A DNA stretch of 64,000 bases from Cololabis saira. Taxonomy: Eukaryota; Chordata; Actinopteri; Beloniformes; Belonidae. Made by a program: the position numbers and the translations under genes. The stretch is taken from contig NC_084601.1 in NCBI RefSeq assembly GCF_033807715.1, positions 17,228,690 through 17,292,689 of the forward strand, written 5' to 3'. Below, piece by piece: positions 12,401 to 32,590 of this stretch (the stretch's first letter is position 1; every line of letters begins with the position of its first letter). The notes under the pieces were generated by a model, which worked only from the letters and a program-made list of their open reading frames with translations, had not been told where the DNA came from and did no database searches.

Positions 12401-15400
12401 ACCTGCTGTGCATATTAACCTACGTGAGCGGAGCTTAACCTGGGCAGTTTCTGCTCGGCTGGTGCTTAAAGACCCGCCTGAGGATTTATCATCCAGCCCA
12501 GCTAGACTGCTTGATGAAGAAGAGGAGACAGGAAAAAATAGGAAGCAGAGCCAAGCGCTCGTAAGTCCTTCTCTCGCTCTTGTTCTACAGTGTCTTTGAT
12601 TCATAAGGGCTATGATGGCTGGCCAGGACAAGGGCCAGGTACTGCATTTTGGCAGCAGCTACAAAAAAGAGGGAGGGCTGGAGACTAATTTGTAATACTC
12701 GTCCTTGCTGTGTGGTTTACTGTGTCAGCATGTAACGCATTTAGCAGCGTTGATCGAAAAAGCAATACAGTCAGTATATCAGTCTGTCTTGTGCGATACA
12801 TCAGCCCCTATGTCTTATACGTTTTTCTGTGTGGAAAGAAACAGTAAAAACAGCACCCATAGTGTCATATTTGAGAGGCTGAAAGAGGAAGTCAAGAGGA
12901 AACAAAAAAAAAGACTGCCTCCTTGTGCCACTTGGGGGCACTGGCGGTACAAAAGAAATTACAGCTCCTACCTGTCTCGCTCGTGTCAAGTGATGTGGGT
13001 CTGGCTGCTACTCTCTCTTTCTGTCTTTCCCTCCACCACAGGTCTGGATTATATAACTCTGCATTCATTAACACCTCTTCTGCCACGTGCAGCCCTCCCA
13101 GCAGATGGTTAACTGAAGGCTACAGAGGACGTTAGGGAGGAAGGGAGCCTACCGCTGAAAAATTACATTAGAAACCCTCATAAGGAAGAGCACTTTAAAT
13201 CAACTGGTGACTTTGAAAAGGGTAAAACCTCATTTCCAATGAAGGTTCTGTTAACTTTTAAGCTGCCCTAAAAGGAAATAAAACAGTGCTTTGCTATCAG
13301 GAGAACTGTGATGTAGTTACTGGTATCAAACCACAGCAGAGTCACTGTCATTTTTCCTTTGAAATAAACACAGTAAATCTTTTGTGAGAGTGGAATTCAA
13401 TTTTCTGTGGAGAAACCTGTCTGCAGTGGAGTCTTCTATCATGAAAGCTTGCAAGACATCGCTCCTTCCCTCTTTTCTTCTATTTTTGCCAAAGAAATCT
13501 CTCACTTCGTACATTGTTTTTATATGTCAGCAGCTTGGGTTCACGTACTGAGTAATGTGTAAATAAGACATAAGGAAAGCAAGCAATGACAAGGACTGAG
13601 ATTTGAATATGATATGATAATTGCAGATGCATTGGTTCTATGAACTTGAGAGCTGCAACTCACCATGTTCAACTCTTGGTTGCAAATGAAAGTTGAAGAT
13701 GTGTTCATACCATCTGACAGGGCACGGATTTAGACTCACTTTGTGCAGAAGCGATGTGCAGAAGGATGCCTCTGAAAAAAGGAACAAACAAATGGACCAC
13801 TCCAAAGGTTCCTCTCCAGTGGTTTACTTAAAAAAAACTACCATGGCAACTTCGAACAGAGAGCAAAAACAAATTGCGTCACAGAGCTCCAGTTATATTA
13901 GGCAGGTTATTAACTAATCATCAGGGCTAAAAAAAGCAAGTCAGGTTCCATTGACAACATGTGTTAAAATGTTCAAATTCATTGCACAAAAATATGTGCA
14001 GCCTGGTTCAAACAACTACTTTTGTCTCCATGGCAATATTTCACATCTATGACAATTTTACCACATCATGTAAAATTATAAGGGGCAACAAATGTATGTA
14101 TAATTATGGGTGTGGTCTTTTGATGGCAGTCACCACAGTAAATGTCCAGTATTAATCACTTTTGCTCCTTAGTGCTCAGCACAGTTTTTACTTCTTAGCA
14201 TAGCTTCTGAGCTCTGAATTAACACCTAACAGAGCATAGTCAGTCTTTTTAGTGTAATATATGACTAAAAGGGAATTTGAATTGTCCAAAATCACTTCAA
14301 AAAACAACATGTCATGCTTGCTGCTTTATTGTCTTATCAGTCAGATAAGGATTGGACAGGACTGAACAACAAACAAGTGTAAGTAAAACCCAAGATCAGG
14401 AAGAAGAAAGGGCAGATAAAAATAAAACAGCATTTCTTATATTTTCTTTTGACTTTTATTTCTTTGAGGGTAGCATTAACTTAAGATATTTAGTCGTCTT
14501 TTGTCCTATCAATCTACAATCTGCAACACATTCCAGATATGGATGGCAAAGCTTTTCCACCTTGTTTAGTTGTGTTACCATTTTGAGTCACAAAAGCTGG
14601 TGTGGCCGTGCAGATACTAATGGATGTGTTGACATGTTCAGTTGTTATTTTATCACATTTTTTCCAATGTTCACCTCATATTCTCATTTTGAAGACAGAT
14701 CAGGATTGCGGGTTCTCAGCCCCAAGTCTGTAATGAGTCTGAGGAATCTGGTTTTCCATTGTCCTGTTGAAAAATGCAGACATCCTCTTGAAAGAACTAC
14801 ATGTTGCTTTAAAGTCCCAATTAAGTTTTCAGTTTTAAAGCTGAATGGTAAATGACCTTGGTGACTGAAATCCCAGCGCTCCAGTTTCGGCTTGCAACCA
14901 TACCCTTTGTAAATGCAACTCCCATGTTTCTTTGAGGACCACTTCATTGATTGTGTAAAACACCTGTAGTCAAAGTGCATTACCTCTGTTCAGCTTGTAA
15001 CAAACTCTCGCTGCTCTCCTGCTGAGAAAGCGTACGCATAAGTAATTAACTCTAATTGCTTGTTTATATTTTTGGGGTAACGGCTCATAAATAAAGCACT
15101 AAACAACCCTTCGTTAGAGCTACGTTCTTTGTATTCAAATTAGCACTTGTACACTAATATACACACCAACATCAAGGCTATGCCACCAAACCTCCCTCAC
15201 TGTACACGTATACAAACTATTTTACAATCCTCAAACACAAGTCTGTTGCAATGCATTGTGTGTTTGATGTTGCACCTTAACAGGTTTGAAATACATCTTA
15301 TTTTAGTGGCACTGTCACAAGCTTTGCTCCTCAACAACTCAGAATACTTTTCAATGTGCATACTTTAGTGCTTGCAGGTACTGGTTTTGTCTACCGAAAA

Positions 15401-15420
15401 ATATCGTATTCAGCATGTGT
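9476..15420. other. Non-coding interval, no gene seen
   Basis: AT-rich intergenic-type sequence. No exon with a recognisable protein family and plausible splice sites was found on either strand. A G14 tract lies at 10658-10671. Comparatively GC-rich blocks at about 10195-10450 and 10995-11115 could be conserved non-coding elements, but nothing beyond composition supports this. Confidence 0.6.
10658..10671 (+). repeat. Poly(G) tract
   Basis: Uninterrupted run of 14 G preceded by CTCT. Possible non-B DNA or length-variable site. Confidence 0.9.
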
Positions 15421-15480
15421 ACTACTACTACTACTACTGTCATTTAACAGATGCTTTTATCCAAAGCGACTTACATGTAA
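15421..15480 (+). repeat. Common teleost dispersed repeat core with (ACT)n
   Basis: An (ACT)6 run at 15421-15438 is followed by a segment reading AGATGCTTTTATCCAAAGCG and ACTTACA. I recognise this as a motif scattered at very high copy in fish genomes and annotated under several transposon or SINE families. The class is not resolvable here. Confidence 0.5.
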
Positions 15481-18400
15481 GAGAACAACACAAGCAAGAA
15501 ATCACATAGGAGGGTCCAGCTGGATAAGTGCTGGTCAGACTGTTGAGACGTCGCGTTCAATGTCAAAATCTGCACGGCATGAAATACCTCCAGCTGGTTC
15601 GCTTCCTTTCTAGTATGGACCTGGTCACACTATTGCAGTTCTGTTTCCATGCAACAACCTCAGCTTTTCACAGATACTGCTTTTGTATCAACTCAACTCA
15701 ATTACCTGTTAATAACCCCTGTTTGAAATCATATCACTATGATTTTTATTTGGGTCAAAAATCTTTTGTTTTCTCCACTTTTGTAATGTGTTTTCTGCCT
15801 GAAATATTAAAACTTATGCATATTGACAAATGAATTAAAGGTGATGTCGAAATCTATTAAATATCTTTGGCTCACACTTTCTGCACTGAAATCAAATTTG
15901 AAATGACGTGGGAAATGACTGTTGCTATGCTAATTGTGGTGTATTGGAGTACTTGAAAGCATCATAATTTACAGATATTTCTAAATCTTGTTGAATGGAT
16001 TTATTTCCTTTTCGGAGTGTATTCAACCTATAGAATTCTAACCACAGCAAGTTGTAAACTGTTGCCATGGTGATATCACAATGTCACCATGTCAACAGGA
16101 TAATGTTGCGAGGGTCAATTCCAAAGGCCTAGAACAAGCAAGCAGCCATTTCAGTATTCAAGTCTTCAGTTTTGAGAAACTGAAAGCTACTTAAAAACAT
16201 CAAATAAAACAGTTTTTTTTACTGAGTCAATGTAATGATTTTGCTTGCTCATGTGCTGTTAGAAATGTTAATGCTGATTACATTGTAACCATTAAACTAG
16301 GTTTCACTACTTTAAAATGAATTACTGAAATCAGCAACCCTGAGAGGGATGTTGTTATCGTATAATATTACGACTAAAGTCCGGTTCTTCTCAGCTTTGA
16401 GCTCCAAGCAGCAGGTGTCAATCCCATGATGGCTTCAGAGACGTCCTCCTCTCTGCCTGCAAAGGATTTAAAGAATGACCACTAGGACCCTGGAGGTCTT
16501 TCCTGGAGCAGGGAGCCTTTGGCAAGGTTGCAAGATGCTGGAGGAGGGGCAACAAGTAAGCTGATAGTGTCAAAAATAATAAAAAATGGTCGTCTGCTAA
16601 AAAAAAAAAAAAAAAAAGGAGACACAAAAATGTTTATTAGAGCAGGACTCAGTGCATCTACCAGTATAATAGGATTCATTCACCATTTGAGGGGAAACAG
16701 CAATGGAATAATGTACACAAACCAGGAGTTAAACATTCATGCAGGATGAAAGTGATTGACTCTGGCATGGACGGTGATGCGTCAGCTGTCAGTAACGCAC
16801 CACACTCCACTACTCACATCATCCAGTAAGTGGAACCATACAGGATCTGCAAGTGGGTTACTGCTGACTATCACATTCACGCAGCTGCAATTCATCTAGG
16901 AGGTGTTAAAGCAGTACCGGAGCTCAGAGTGACCTGGCTTGCCAGTAATAATGTTCCATATTTAAATACTTAATGAAGCTAATGTGAATGTAGCTGCATC
17001 CTGAGCTTCCATTCACAGGCCATTGATATGAGGTCTCTGGGCTGCACGGTGTTTCTCAGTACCTCGGCTCTCAGCTGTACCCCGGTGCCAATTAATGTAA
17101 TATGGGGAACATGACTAAAGTCTGCATTACATGCTTTGTTGAATTCATTGGATTTGTCTTATACCAACAACCCACTCAAACAGCAGCGTTGCAGCAATTC
17201 TTTATGGTGGGTTTTTTTTTTTTTTTTTTTTTTTTACTTGCCCTCATCATGACAACAACAAAAACAACCAAATAGCTTCCGGCTCAGTACACAAGAGCGC
17301 TGCTTGCTTTGAATCAGCCCCACTCTCACTAGACTGTGTAGCAACAATTTGATTAGCGGGTGAAAAGTTTACTCCCTGCAACTTCTGACAGAAGTAAGAG
17401 TGCCATTATTGTTTGCCAGTAATTCTCTCTCTAATTCAGATACATTAATACAGATACAGATTTTAACATACTGTGGAATATTTGTTCTATCCGCTTGCTT
17501 GTCTGCTGTGCTAAGAATAAAATTGCTAACACGATGACTCTGTTCAGAGACCAGAGCAGTTCCTCCAGCAAACAAAGATACGGTTCATAGAGGCCAGGAA
17601 TAAAGGAATACAATTATTTTCTCTGAATGGACTCCTGCATATGGGTGTACTTTTTTATCATGAACTGTAACTACAGTATTTTAACAGCCACCTAATTTAT
17701 AAGAATATGTAAATTCAAGTATTACGGTTTTTTTAGGAAGGAGTTTTACTTCTTTGTCATTTTAATGCCCAAGTAAACCCTGACTTTTGTTGTTGCCTCT
17801 TCATGTTTTGAGTTCATTCAGATAAGAGGAAAAGAAGAGGTGATGAAATGTACTGTCACTGGAATAAAAATGTAACATTTTTCTGTGGCTCAGCCAAGGC
17901 AAGACACAATCTAGCAACTAACTGATAGCTTTCAGGGCTTAACATCAGTGAGAGGAGGAGAAGCAGCCACTGGAACCACTGTGGAACCAAAAACTAACTA
18001 TGTTGTGAGAGGTAAACTGGGTCGAGCATGAAAACATATCTAGTATCAAGGGTGGATGGCATAGTGTGTTGTAAGTTCAGGACTTTTACTGCGCAAGAAG
18101 GGTTTCTCTCCATACAGGTACATCTGAAAACTGCATCTTCCTTATCTTATCTCTTTCTTGTTCTTTGTGTTCTCTTATTGTCCACTTTCCTCCATTTCCG
18201 GTAGTTGTGAGTGTGCATGACCGAATTTGTGTGTGATTTAATGTGGATTTTTTTTCACGTGACTTTTGGGATATTTTTTCCTTTTTTATTTTTTCTCTGT
18301 GTATGATCAGGTACGTTTACTTCATAGTTTGTGGTTCGCAGGAAGATGGCATCCTCTGCCATCTTGAACTATCATACTATATAAAGTCAGGATAATCGTG

Positions 18401-19768
18401 CTAGATAGAGAAGTTACCACGGAGGAGGTTCAGTTGGCCGTGGGGGAATAGGTTGTTTTGATTCCCAAATGAAGAAAGGCCATCAAGGCTCATCATCCGC
18501 CGACAGGTGAATGATGAGCATCATGTCCACAACTTACGTGGAAGCGGAGCGTTTAGTAAAGATGTATTTGCACAGGTGTCCCCGCTGTCAGCTCATTCTG
18601 TCACAGTTTTGAGTTTATGTCACGGTTTGTTTGTTTTTTTCACAGTTTTGTGGTTTAAGTTCCTGTTTTATTTTGAAACCCCATGTCCTTGTGTTATGGT
18701 GATGCATCTGGGTCCTACTCATCCTCATCATGACAGAAGCAGCTCTGCTTGATGCAGGTGGTCCCAGTGGTGGCAGTGCCGACAAGCCATCTGCGCGCTC
18801 TAACGTGGTTTTCTGGGGTTGTGTTCTCAATAGCACCGTCTGGTACCATAACCAGCAGTTTGCTACCAGCAATTAGCGCAAACATAAGACTCAAACATAT
18901 TGAAAGGAGGTACAGACCCTCTTGGTTAAAATTCAGTTGTCTCAAAAATTCAGTTAAAATTTGAAGTTCCTATAAGTGAAGACGTGATTGGACTGATTGC
19001 ACTATGGTGACCAGGTAGCATTGCATACACATCTCTCAAAACCCAACCACAAGATTCACTTACAATATAAATCCAGTTGGGTTTGGTGACCTCTGAATCA
19101 CAGATAATTCCCTGTGTCTGTTGTGAGGCATTACAGAATGTCACTGCATAAAAAGGCTAATAAGTTGCAAAATGTAAGTTATCATAGATTTGATCTAAGC
19201 ACAGAGGGCAGGGGAAAACTGTCATCATCTGACTTTATATCTTGGGGCACATAACATTGCTGAACTGACCTGGTGAAGTGAGGCGACACCAGGCCACAAT
19301 ACTGCCCTCACATGCCTGTAGGTTATGCATCAGGCTCGGTGTCATGATGTGTCCATCACTTCATTCACCACACCTCACTGTCATGCTCCTGTCATTCTAG
19401 AACAGGCTAAATTTGGACTTTTTAAATGTGTTTACTATTTTCCACAGTCCAATCTTCATGGCCCCTTAACAGGTTTTTTTTTTTTTTTTTTTAAATCTTG
19501 ATTGCACCATTGGTTTTTCAGGCCCCAATATGTTGTTTAGTTCAAATACTTTCAGTAGCCACTGCATTGTGCATGGTGAAATACATGGTGAAATGCAGCA
19601 ACATCTGTCATCACTTACTTTTACTTTTTATTTTCTTTGGTTAGACCATTGAAGCTTTGTTTTTTTCCCTACCACATTTTTCCTCAAACACGATGGTTCA
19701 CCACTATCTGTCCATGTTTTAATAATGCATCGATTGCATTAGTGTCAGGTATGTCACTTTTTTTTTTA
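15481..19768. other. Non-coding interval with low-complexity runs
   Basis: No host exon seen. Contents: poly(A) at about 16600-16618, poly(T) at about 17212-17235 and 19474-19492. A stretch at about 18600-18745 has wording (ATGCATCTGGGTCCTAC then TGACAGA) shared with 51780-52150, suggesting two remnants of the same repeat family. The GC-rich block near 18720-18860 has overlapping open frames on both strands but no protein motif. Confidence 0.55.
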
Positions 19769-20115
19769 GAACTCTGCTGCTCGAATCTTCACAGAACACA
19801 TCACTCCTGTCCTTCAACAGCTTCACTGGTTCCTAATAAAACACAAAGGCAACTTCAAGACACTGCTTCTCACTTTCAATTATTTCCATAATTTGGCCCC
19901 TCCGTGCCTATCTGACTGACTCAACATTGCCACCCCCTGACGAACCCTCCGGTCCTCCACCTTCGCCCACCTTTCTCTCCCCTCCGCCTGTCTCACCACC
20001 ATGAGCAGCGTAGCCTTGGAGCTCGCTCCCACCTGGGTTTCAGAACAAGACTCCTTTTCATCACTCAAATCTGAACTCAAAACCCACCTATTTAAACTGG
20101 CCTACTCTTTTTGCT
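19769..20115 (+). pseudogene. L2-like LINE reverse transcriptase C-terminal remnant
   Basis: Translation in the + direction gives the characteristic post-RT tail of L2/Rex-type LINEs: NSAARIFTEHITPVLQQLHW, FNYFHNLAPPCLSD, then after a stop RTLRSSTFAHLSLP, and in another frame SSLKSELKTHLFKLAY. These match the family wording (N-AARLLT, HITPVL-LHWLPV, LAP-YLSDL, LRSS, FKS-LKTHLF). In-frame stops and at least one frameshift show it is dead. Only the extreme 3' coding part is present, typical of a 5'-truncated insertion. Confidence 0.75.
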
Positions 20116-22370
20116 TGGATACACCTACAGGGTTTTTTCGACCAAGCAGGAGTCAAAACAAGAAATAGCTCGGGCTCATTCTGGCTGAAATAGAAAAAAA
20201 AAGTGGAAAAACAGGCGAAGCAACTCTTAAGAAGCATTGCTCTATTCATTTTGTATTTTCCATAATATCTCGGTGTATTGTGGTGTGAGGTTGTATTGGT
20301 CTTTTCAGAATGTTTTAATAAATACTAAAACACAGTAAGAGAAAAAGTTGCAATTGGTGCACCTCTGTAAAACCCAGAGTGAGTAAGAAAATTCTGTGTG
20401 GTGGGAAAATGACAAAAATCAGTCATTTTTGCACAGCATGTCAGTATAATATGAAGCACTCTCTTGACCCCTTGACTCTATGTGTAACTATTAATCACAA
20501 AAATGAGAAATCCAAACTTCAAGGCAAACATTTGATACATTATAGTCTGTCTCTTTTCAGAGCCAAATATGCACCACTTCCATAGTGATAGAGTGACAAG
20601 CTTCATTTTGACCTCAGAAATGTGTACGATAATTGCAAAATCACATTGATTCATTAATTTGTCCCTTCATATATGCAAGAGACAATGACCAGTGTTGTAT
20701 GAATGTGGTTCAAGCGCATGCAGAATATTTGAGGGTATTTTTAAATCCTTATCCTTATTGGTGTTATCTAGTATTTAGCCAGAATTAAGAAATGTTACTT
20801 TCTGGAGCTATCACAGCTATGACAGAAGAGACACCCTGAAGAAACTAGAACAGAGAGTAAAATGATTTGCGTGGGCTTGTTGTTGGACTTATTTGAACCC
20901 TCATTATTATGTTTTGCTTTATTGTGTATAACAAGTTGACATTATTATGGGAAAAAAAAATAATGATTACTCTGCATGTTTTTCTGTTTCGGTAAAGATG
21001 AAAATAAGTCTGATATTTGAGACAGGTATGTTATGCCAGGGATGGCCAGGGAGGCTTATCAGTCGGTCACTTTTCTCTCACTTCTGCATCATTCGCTTTA
21101 TAGGGTAATAGATTAGATCAGATAAAACTGACATTTGCAAGTAAATAACAGCCTGTATAATTAATAACCCAAGGTATTTTGTGTTAAGTATGAACATATG
21201 TGATATTTATGATGCACTGAAGGATAAAATCATATACTGTAGGCTAAATGTGATGAAAAAATAAAAAATCGATTTGAGCGCATTAAAATCTACTCTGATC
21301 ATTAATATACTTTTCTTACACAAATGCTATATCATCGTTCAGACGTCTCTAAAATATGAGTTAACTGATTGATATATGATTAAATTGAACTTGTTTCAGC
21401 TTCATCAAGGGGAGGAGACAAAAGTAACGTGGGGTATGTTAAAGTCAATCTGCTTTTGACCAGCTTTACTTTACAGTACCGCGAAAAAAGAGACAGAGGA
21501 TGATTTTTTTTTTTCTTTTTGCTTTCTGAAACCAGGTCAACTGAACCGTTTTGGGGTTCAGTAACCTCCCTTGGTAAAACGGAAAACTCAGTTTCCCTGA
21601 GTTGAAGTAGTTCAAGCTCTGATTGGCTTGATATGGCAATTAGTACTCGATTTGAGTAAAGGTCCAAAAGACTTGTCAACAGGCTGATGTGAATTCAATC
21701 AACCAGCTCCGGTGCTTTTTTCCCCTTCTAAAAACTCTCTGGACTATGGAATATTTGTGTTTTTAGCAATATTTCACACAAGGTGACTAATCATGAAGAG
21801 ATGGATCAACCCAAATGGTGGAAAGAAAGATGGATTCACATATATGTACAGAAGTGGCAAATGCTTTAATGGCTTTATTTAGACTCTAAATTGCAACCTT
21901 GTAATCTCTGCCAATTTAATTGTCTTCTTCTAATCACATGTTCTGTCAATTATCATTATGAGCCTCTGACACTTCATTATTTCTAATTCTTGTGTCACTG
22001 CAGCTCATCAGTTTGTTGATGATGGACAGAAATAACACGTGTCTGAGTTCACAACCTCCACTTCACATGACTCTTGTACTTTTGTTATGTGCAGGAAAGA
22101 GACTGCTAAGTGTAAATCTTTTTACGACATCAGCAGCACCGAGCTAAATATGTTACGCAAGTTGCTGTGCACACATAACCAGATGTTTACATTAAGACTT
22201 CATTTGAATATATCCAGACTCTTGCTTCCACTGCTTTTACTAAAAATCCAAGTGGTTCTGTGACCTCAGCGGTTGCTGACTGCTGGAAGGAAAGCTACAT
22301 TGATACATTATAGTTAGTGTTTAGTAAACCTCTAGCTGGTGTTGGTAAATCTCTAGGTAGTGTAAACTCT
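20116..22370. other. Non-coding interval, nothing recognised
   Basis: AT-rich sequence with no exon, RNA gene or clear repeat boundary that I can support. Confidence 0.5.
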
Positions 22371-22984
22371 TGTGTGTTAGAGTCGCTCCTGTAGTTTCTT
22401 GTGCTGGCCCCCCCTTCTCTTCTCTTTTTTCTCTTTTGTACATGTGCAGCATCTTCTGCAGGTTGCGAAGAGCATCTCTGAATGCAAAACACCGGATCCT
22501 GCAGTGTGGGAGTGAGGGGGGCAGGGTAATGGCCCCTTTTGGGCGGGGGAGAAGGTTCGTCCCTCAAGACTCCTCTCCCTGGCCCTGCCCCTTTTCAACC
22601 TTTACCCGACCCTGCACCCCAACCTGGTACTTACTGATTGGGCCGGAGCTTCGGGAGCTGCATGCTGGCCTGCGGTCCCCACCCCTGGTCATCCCGCTGC
22701 TGCTTCCACCTGCCTGCTGTGCTGTTGATGTCCCCGACCCCCAGTCTGGCCCTCGGCAGGAGGGTCCCCCCTTATGAGCCTGGTCCTGCTCAAGGTTTCT
22801 TCCCTCCTAAAGGGGAGTTTTTCCTTGCCACTGTTTGGCTTAAGGTTTTTCTCCCACTAGGGGAGTTTTTACCTGCCATTGTTTATGTAATAATTGCTCG
22901 GGGGTCATGTTCTGGGTCTCTGGAAAGCGTCTATAGACAACTTTTGTTGTATTAGACGCTATATAAATAAAATTGAATTGAACA
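22371..22984 (+). repeat. L2-type LINE 3' region
   Basis: The last 200 bp (about 22785-22984) hold the fish L2-type 3' signature: repeated TTTTTCCTTGCCACTGT / TTTTTACCTGCCATTGT units and CTCTGGAAAGCGTCTATAGA. The end is GACGCTATATAAATAAA with the TTGAATTGAA tail. The preceding GC-rich part (22371-22785) probably belongs to the same insertion. The open frames across it on both strands (about 90-135 codons) lack protein-family features and are treated as non-coding. Confidence 0.6.
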
Positions 22985-23055
22985 CATTCAATATTCTGAC
23001 ACTTTAACCGAGCAGGGTAATGATTAAAAAAATCCTAAAAGCACTCACATAATTA

Positions 23056-23868
23056 GGGCCCGAGCACTGACAGTGCAAAGGCCCTATTGTATCTGTAGGA
23101 ATTGTTCTCGTTCTCGTTTTTATTTTTCAGACGAAAAAGTCACCAAATTTTGCACGCAAACCAGGCCTGGCAAAAATTCGATATTTAACAGTTTGCATTA
23201 ATGGCCGTGGCCTAACGGCTCAACAGCACCCCCTAGAAAACTTTGTGCCTCAAGCCCCACAATACGGTTTGACGTACATGCATGAAAATCGGTACACACC
23301 TATATCATGTCGCAACTTAAAGAAAAGTCTCTTGGCGCCATGGCCGAAACCGAACAGGAAGTCGGCCATTTTGAATTAATTGTGTAATTTTGGCGCAATT
23401 TATGCAATATCTTCGGCCGTTTCTTCGCCCGAACCGTAATGTGCACCCAGGTGTGTTATACATCAAAATGTACATCACGATCCTGCGACGATGGGCATTA
23501 CTTTTCTCATTCAAAAGCGTTACTGTGGCGATGATAAATGCAAAAAAGCGCGCCCCCCCTTCATCTGATTGTACAATATTTGATAGTTTCTACTTTCTGC
23601 CATAACTTTTGAATGGTTTGACATAAAGACTCGTGGGTGGTGTCATCGGACATGGTTTTGAGTCCTTGACCATAATTACTACAAATTAGCCCCGCCCCTT
23701 CTTCTGATTGGTCGATATTTGATAGTTCCTATTTTCTGCCATATTTTTTGAATGGTTTGACATAAAGATTCATGGGTGGTGTCATTGGACTTAGTTTTGA
23801 GTCATTGACCTTTATTGGTGAAAATTGCACGCGTGAGGGCCTGTTCATCGCTGCTTGCAACTTTAATT
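23056..23868 (+). repeat. Teleost dispersed repeat (unclassified)
   Basis: Begins AGGGCCCGAGCACTGACAGT and ends near GAGGGCCTGTTCATCGCTGC before TTGCAACTTTAATT. I recognise this wording as a family dispersed in many fish genomes. It contains an internal approximate duplication: TGATAGTTTCTACTTTCTGC at about 23580 recurs as TGATAGTTCCTATTTTCTGC at about 23720, each followed by ATTTTTTGAATGGTTTGACA-like text. No coding capacity was seen. Confidence 0.5.
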
Positions 23869-32117
<8,249 letters not shown>

Positions 32118-32590
32118 TAGAGATGCACCGATCAATCGGCCCCTGATCGGGATCGGGCTGATAATGCCCCTATCGGTTTTGATCGGAGATCGGAAAATAA
32201 TGGTTCAGAGCGGCCGATCTGATGACGTACAACAACAAACCCCCGCCCGCGCGGGCGGTCCCGCACCTCAGACCGAGCGGTCCTGAGGGAGCGGGGTCGG
32301 CCTCGCCGGTGCGGGGGGTTTTACAATGTCTGAAAAGGACAACAAATTTGCAAAGTTTGTCCAAAGGAGATACCACGAGGAGAATGGTTACAAAAGAATT
32401 TAAACACAACGAAGCTGATAAAACGTTTGAAAGATCTTCACACGGAGTATATTGAGTTTTCAAAGTTGGCTGCAGCAGAAAAAAGGGAGAGGAAAAAAGG
32501 AGCGCGCAGCAACGACACTAATTCAGCTGTAACACCTGTAACAGAGACTTATAAACGACAGCAAGAAAAATAAAGAACTACATCGTAAGG
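32118..32590 (+). mobile_element. hAT transposon 5' fragment with decayed BED-finger transposase
   Basis: Starts with TAGAGATGCACCGATC, a typical hAT terminus in which TAG is the outermost motif. It is followed by many GATCGG repeats (subterminal sites). A BED-zinc-finger transposase N-terminus is visible in pieces: SEKDNKFAKF, then after frameshifts LIKRLKDLHTEYIEFSKLAA (32415 onward), then AEKRERKK up to TAA at 32571-32573. The expected inverted terminus (GATCGGTGCATCTCTA) was not found downstream, so the 3' part is deleted or diverged and no target duplication can be shown. Confidence 0.7.

Noticed and set aside
22370..22955. Open frames of 135 and 105 codons (+) and 90 codons (-)
   Set aside because: Overlap an L2-type LINE 3' region; the translations have no protein-family features.
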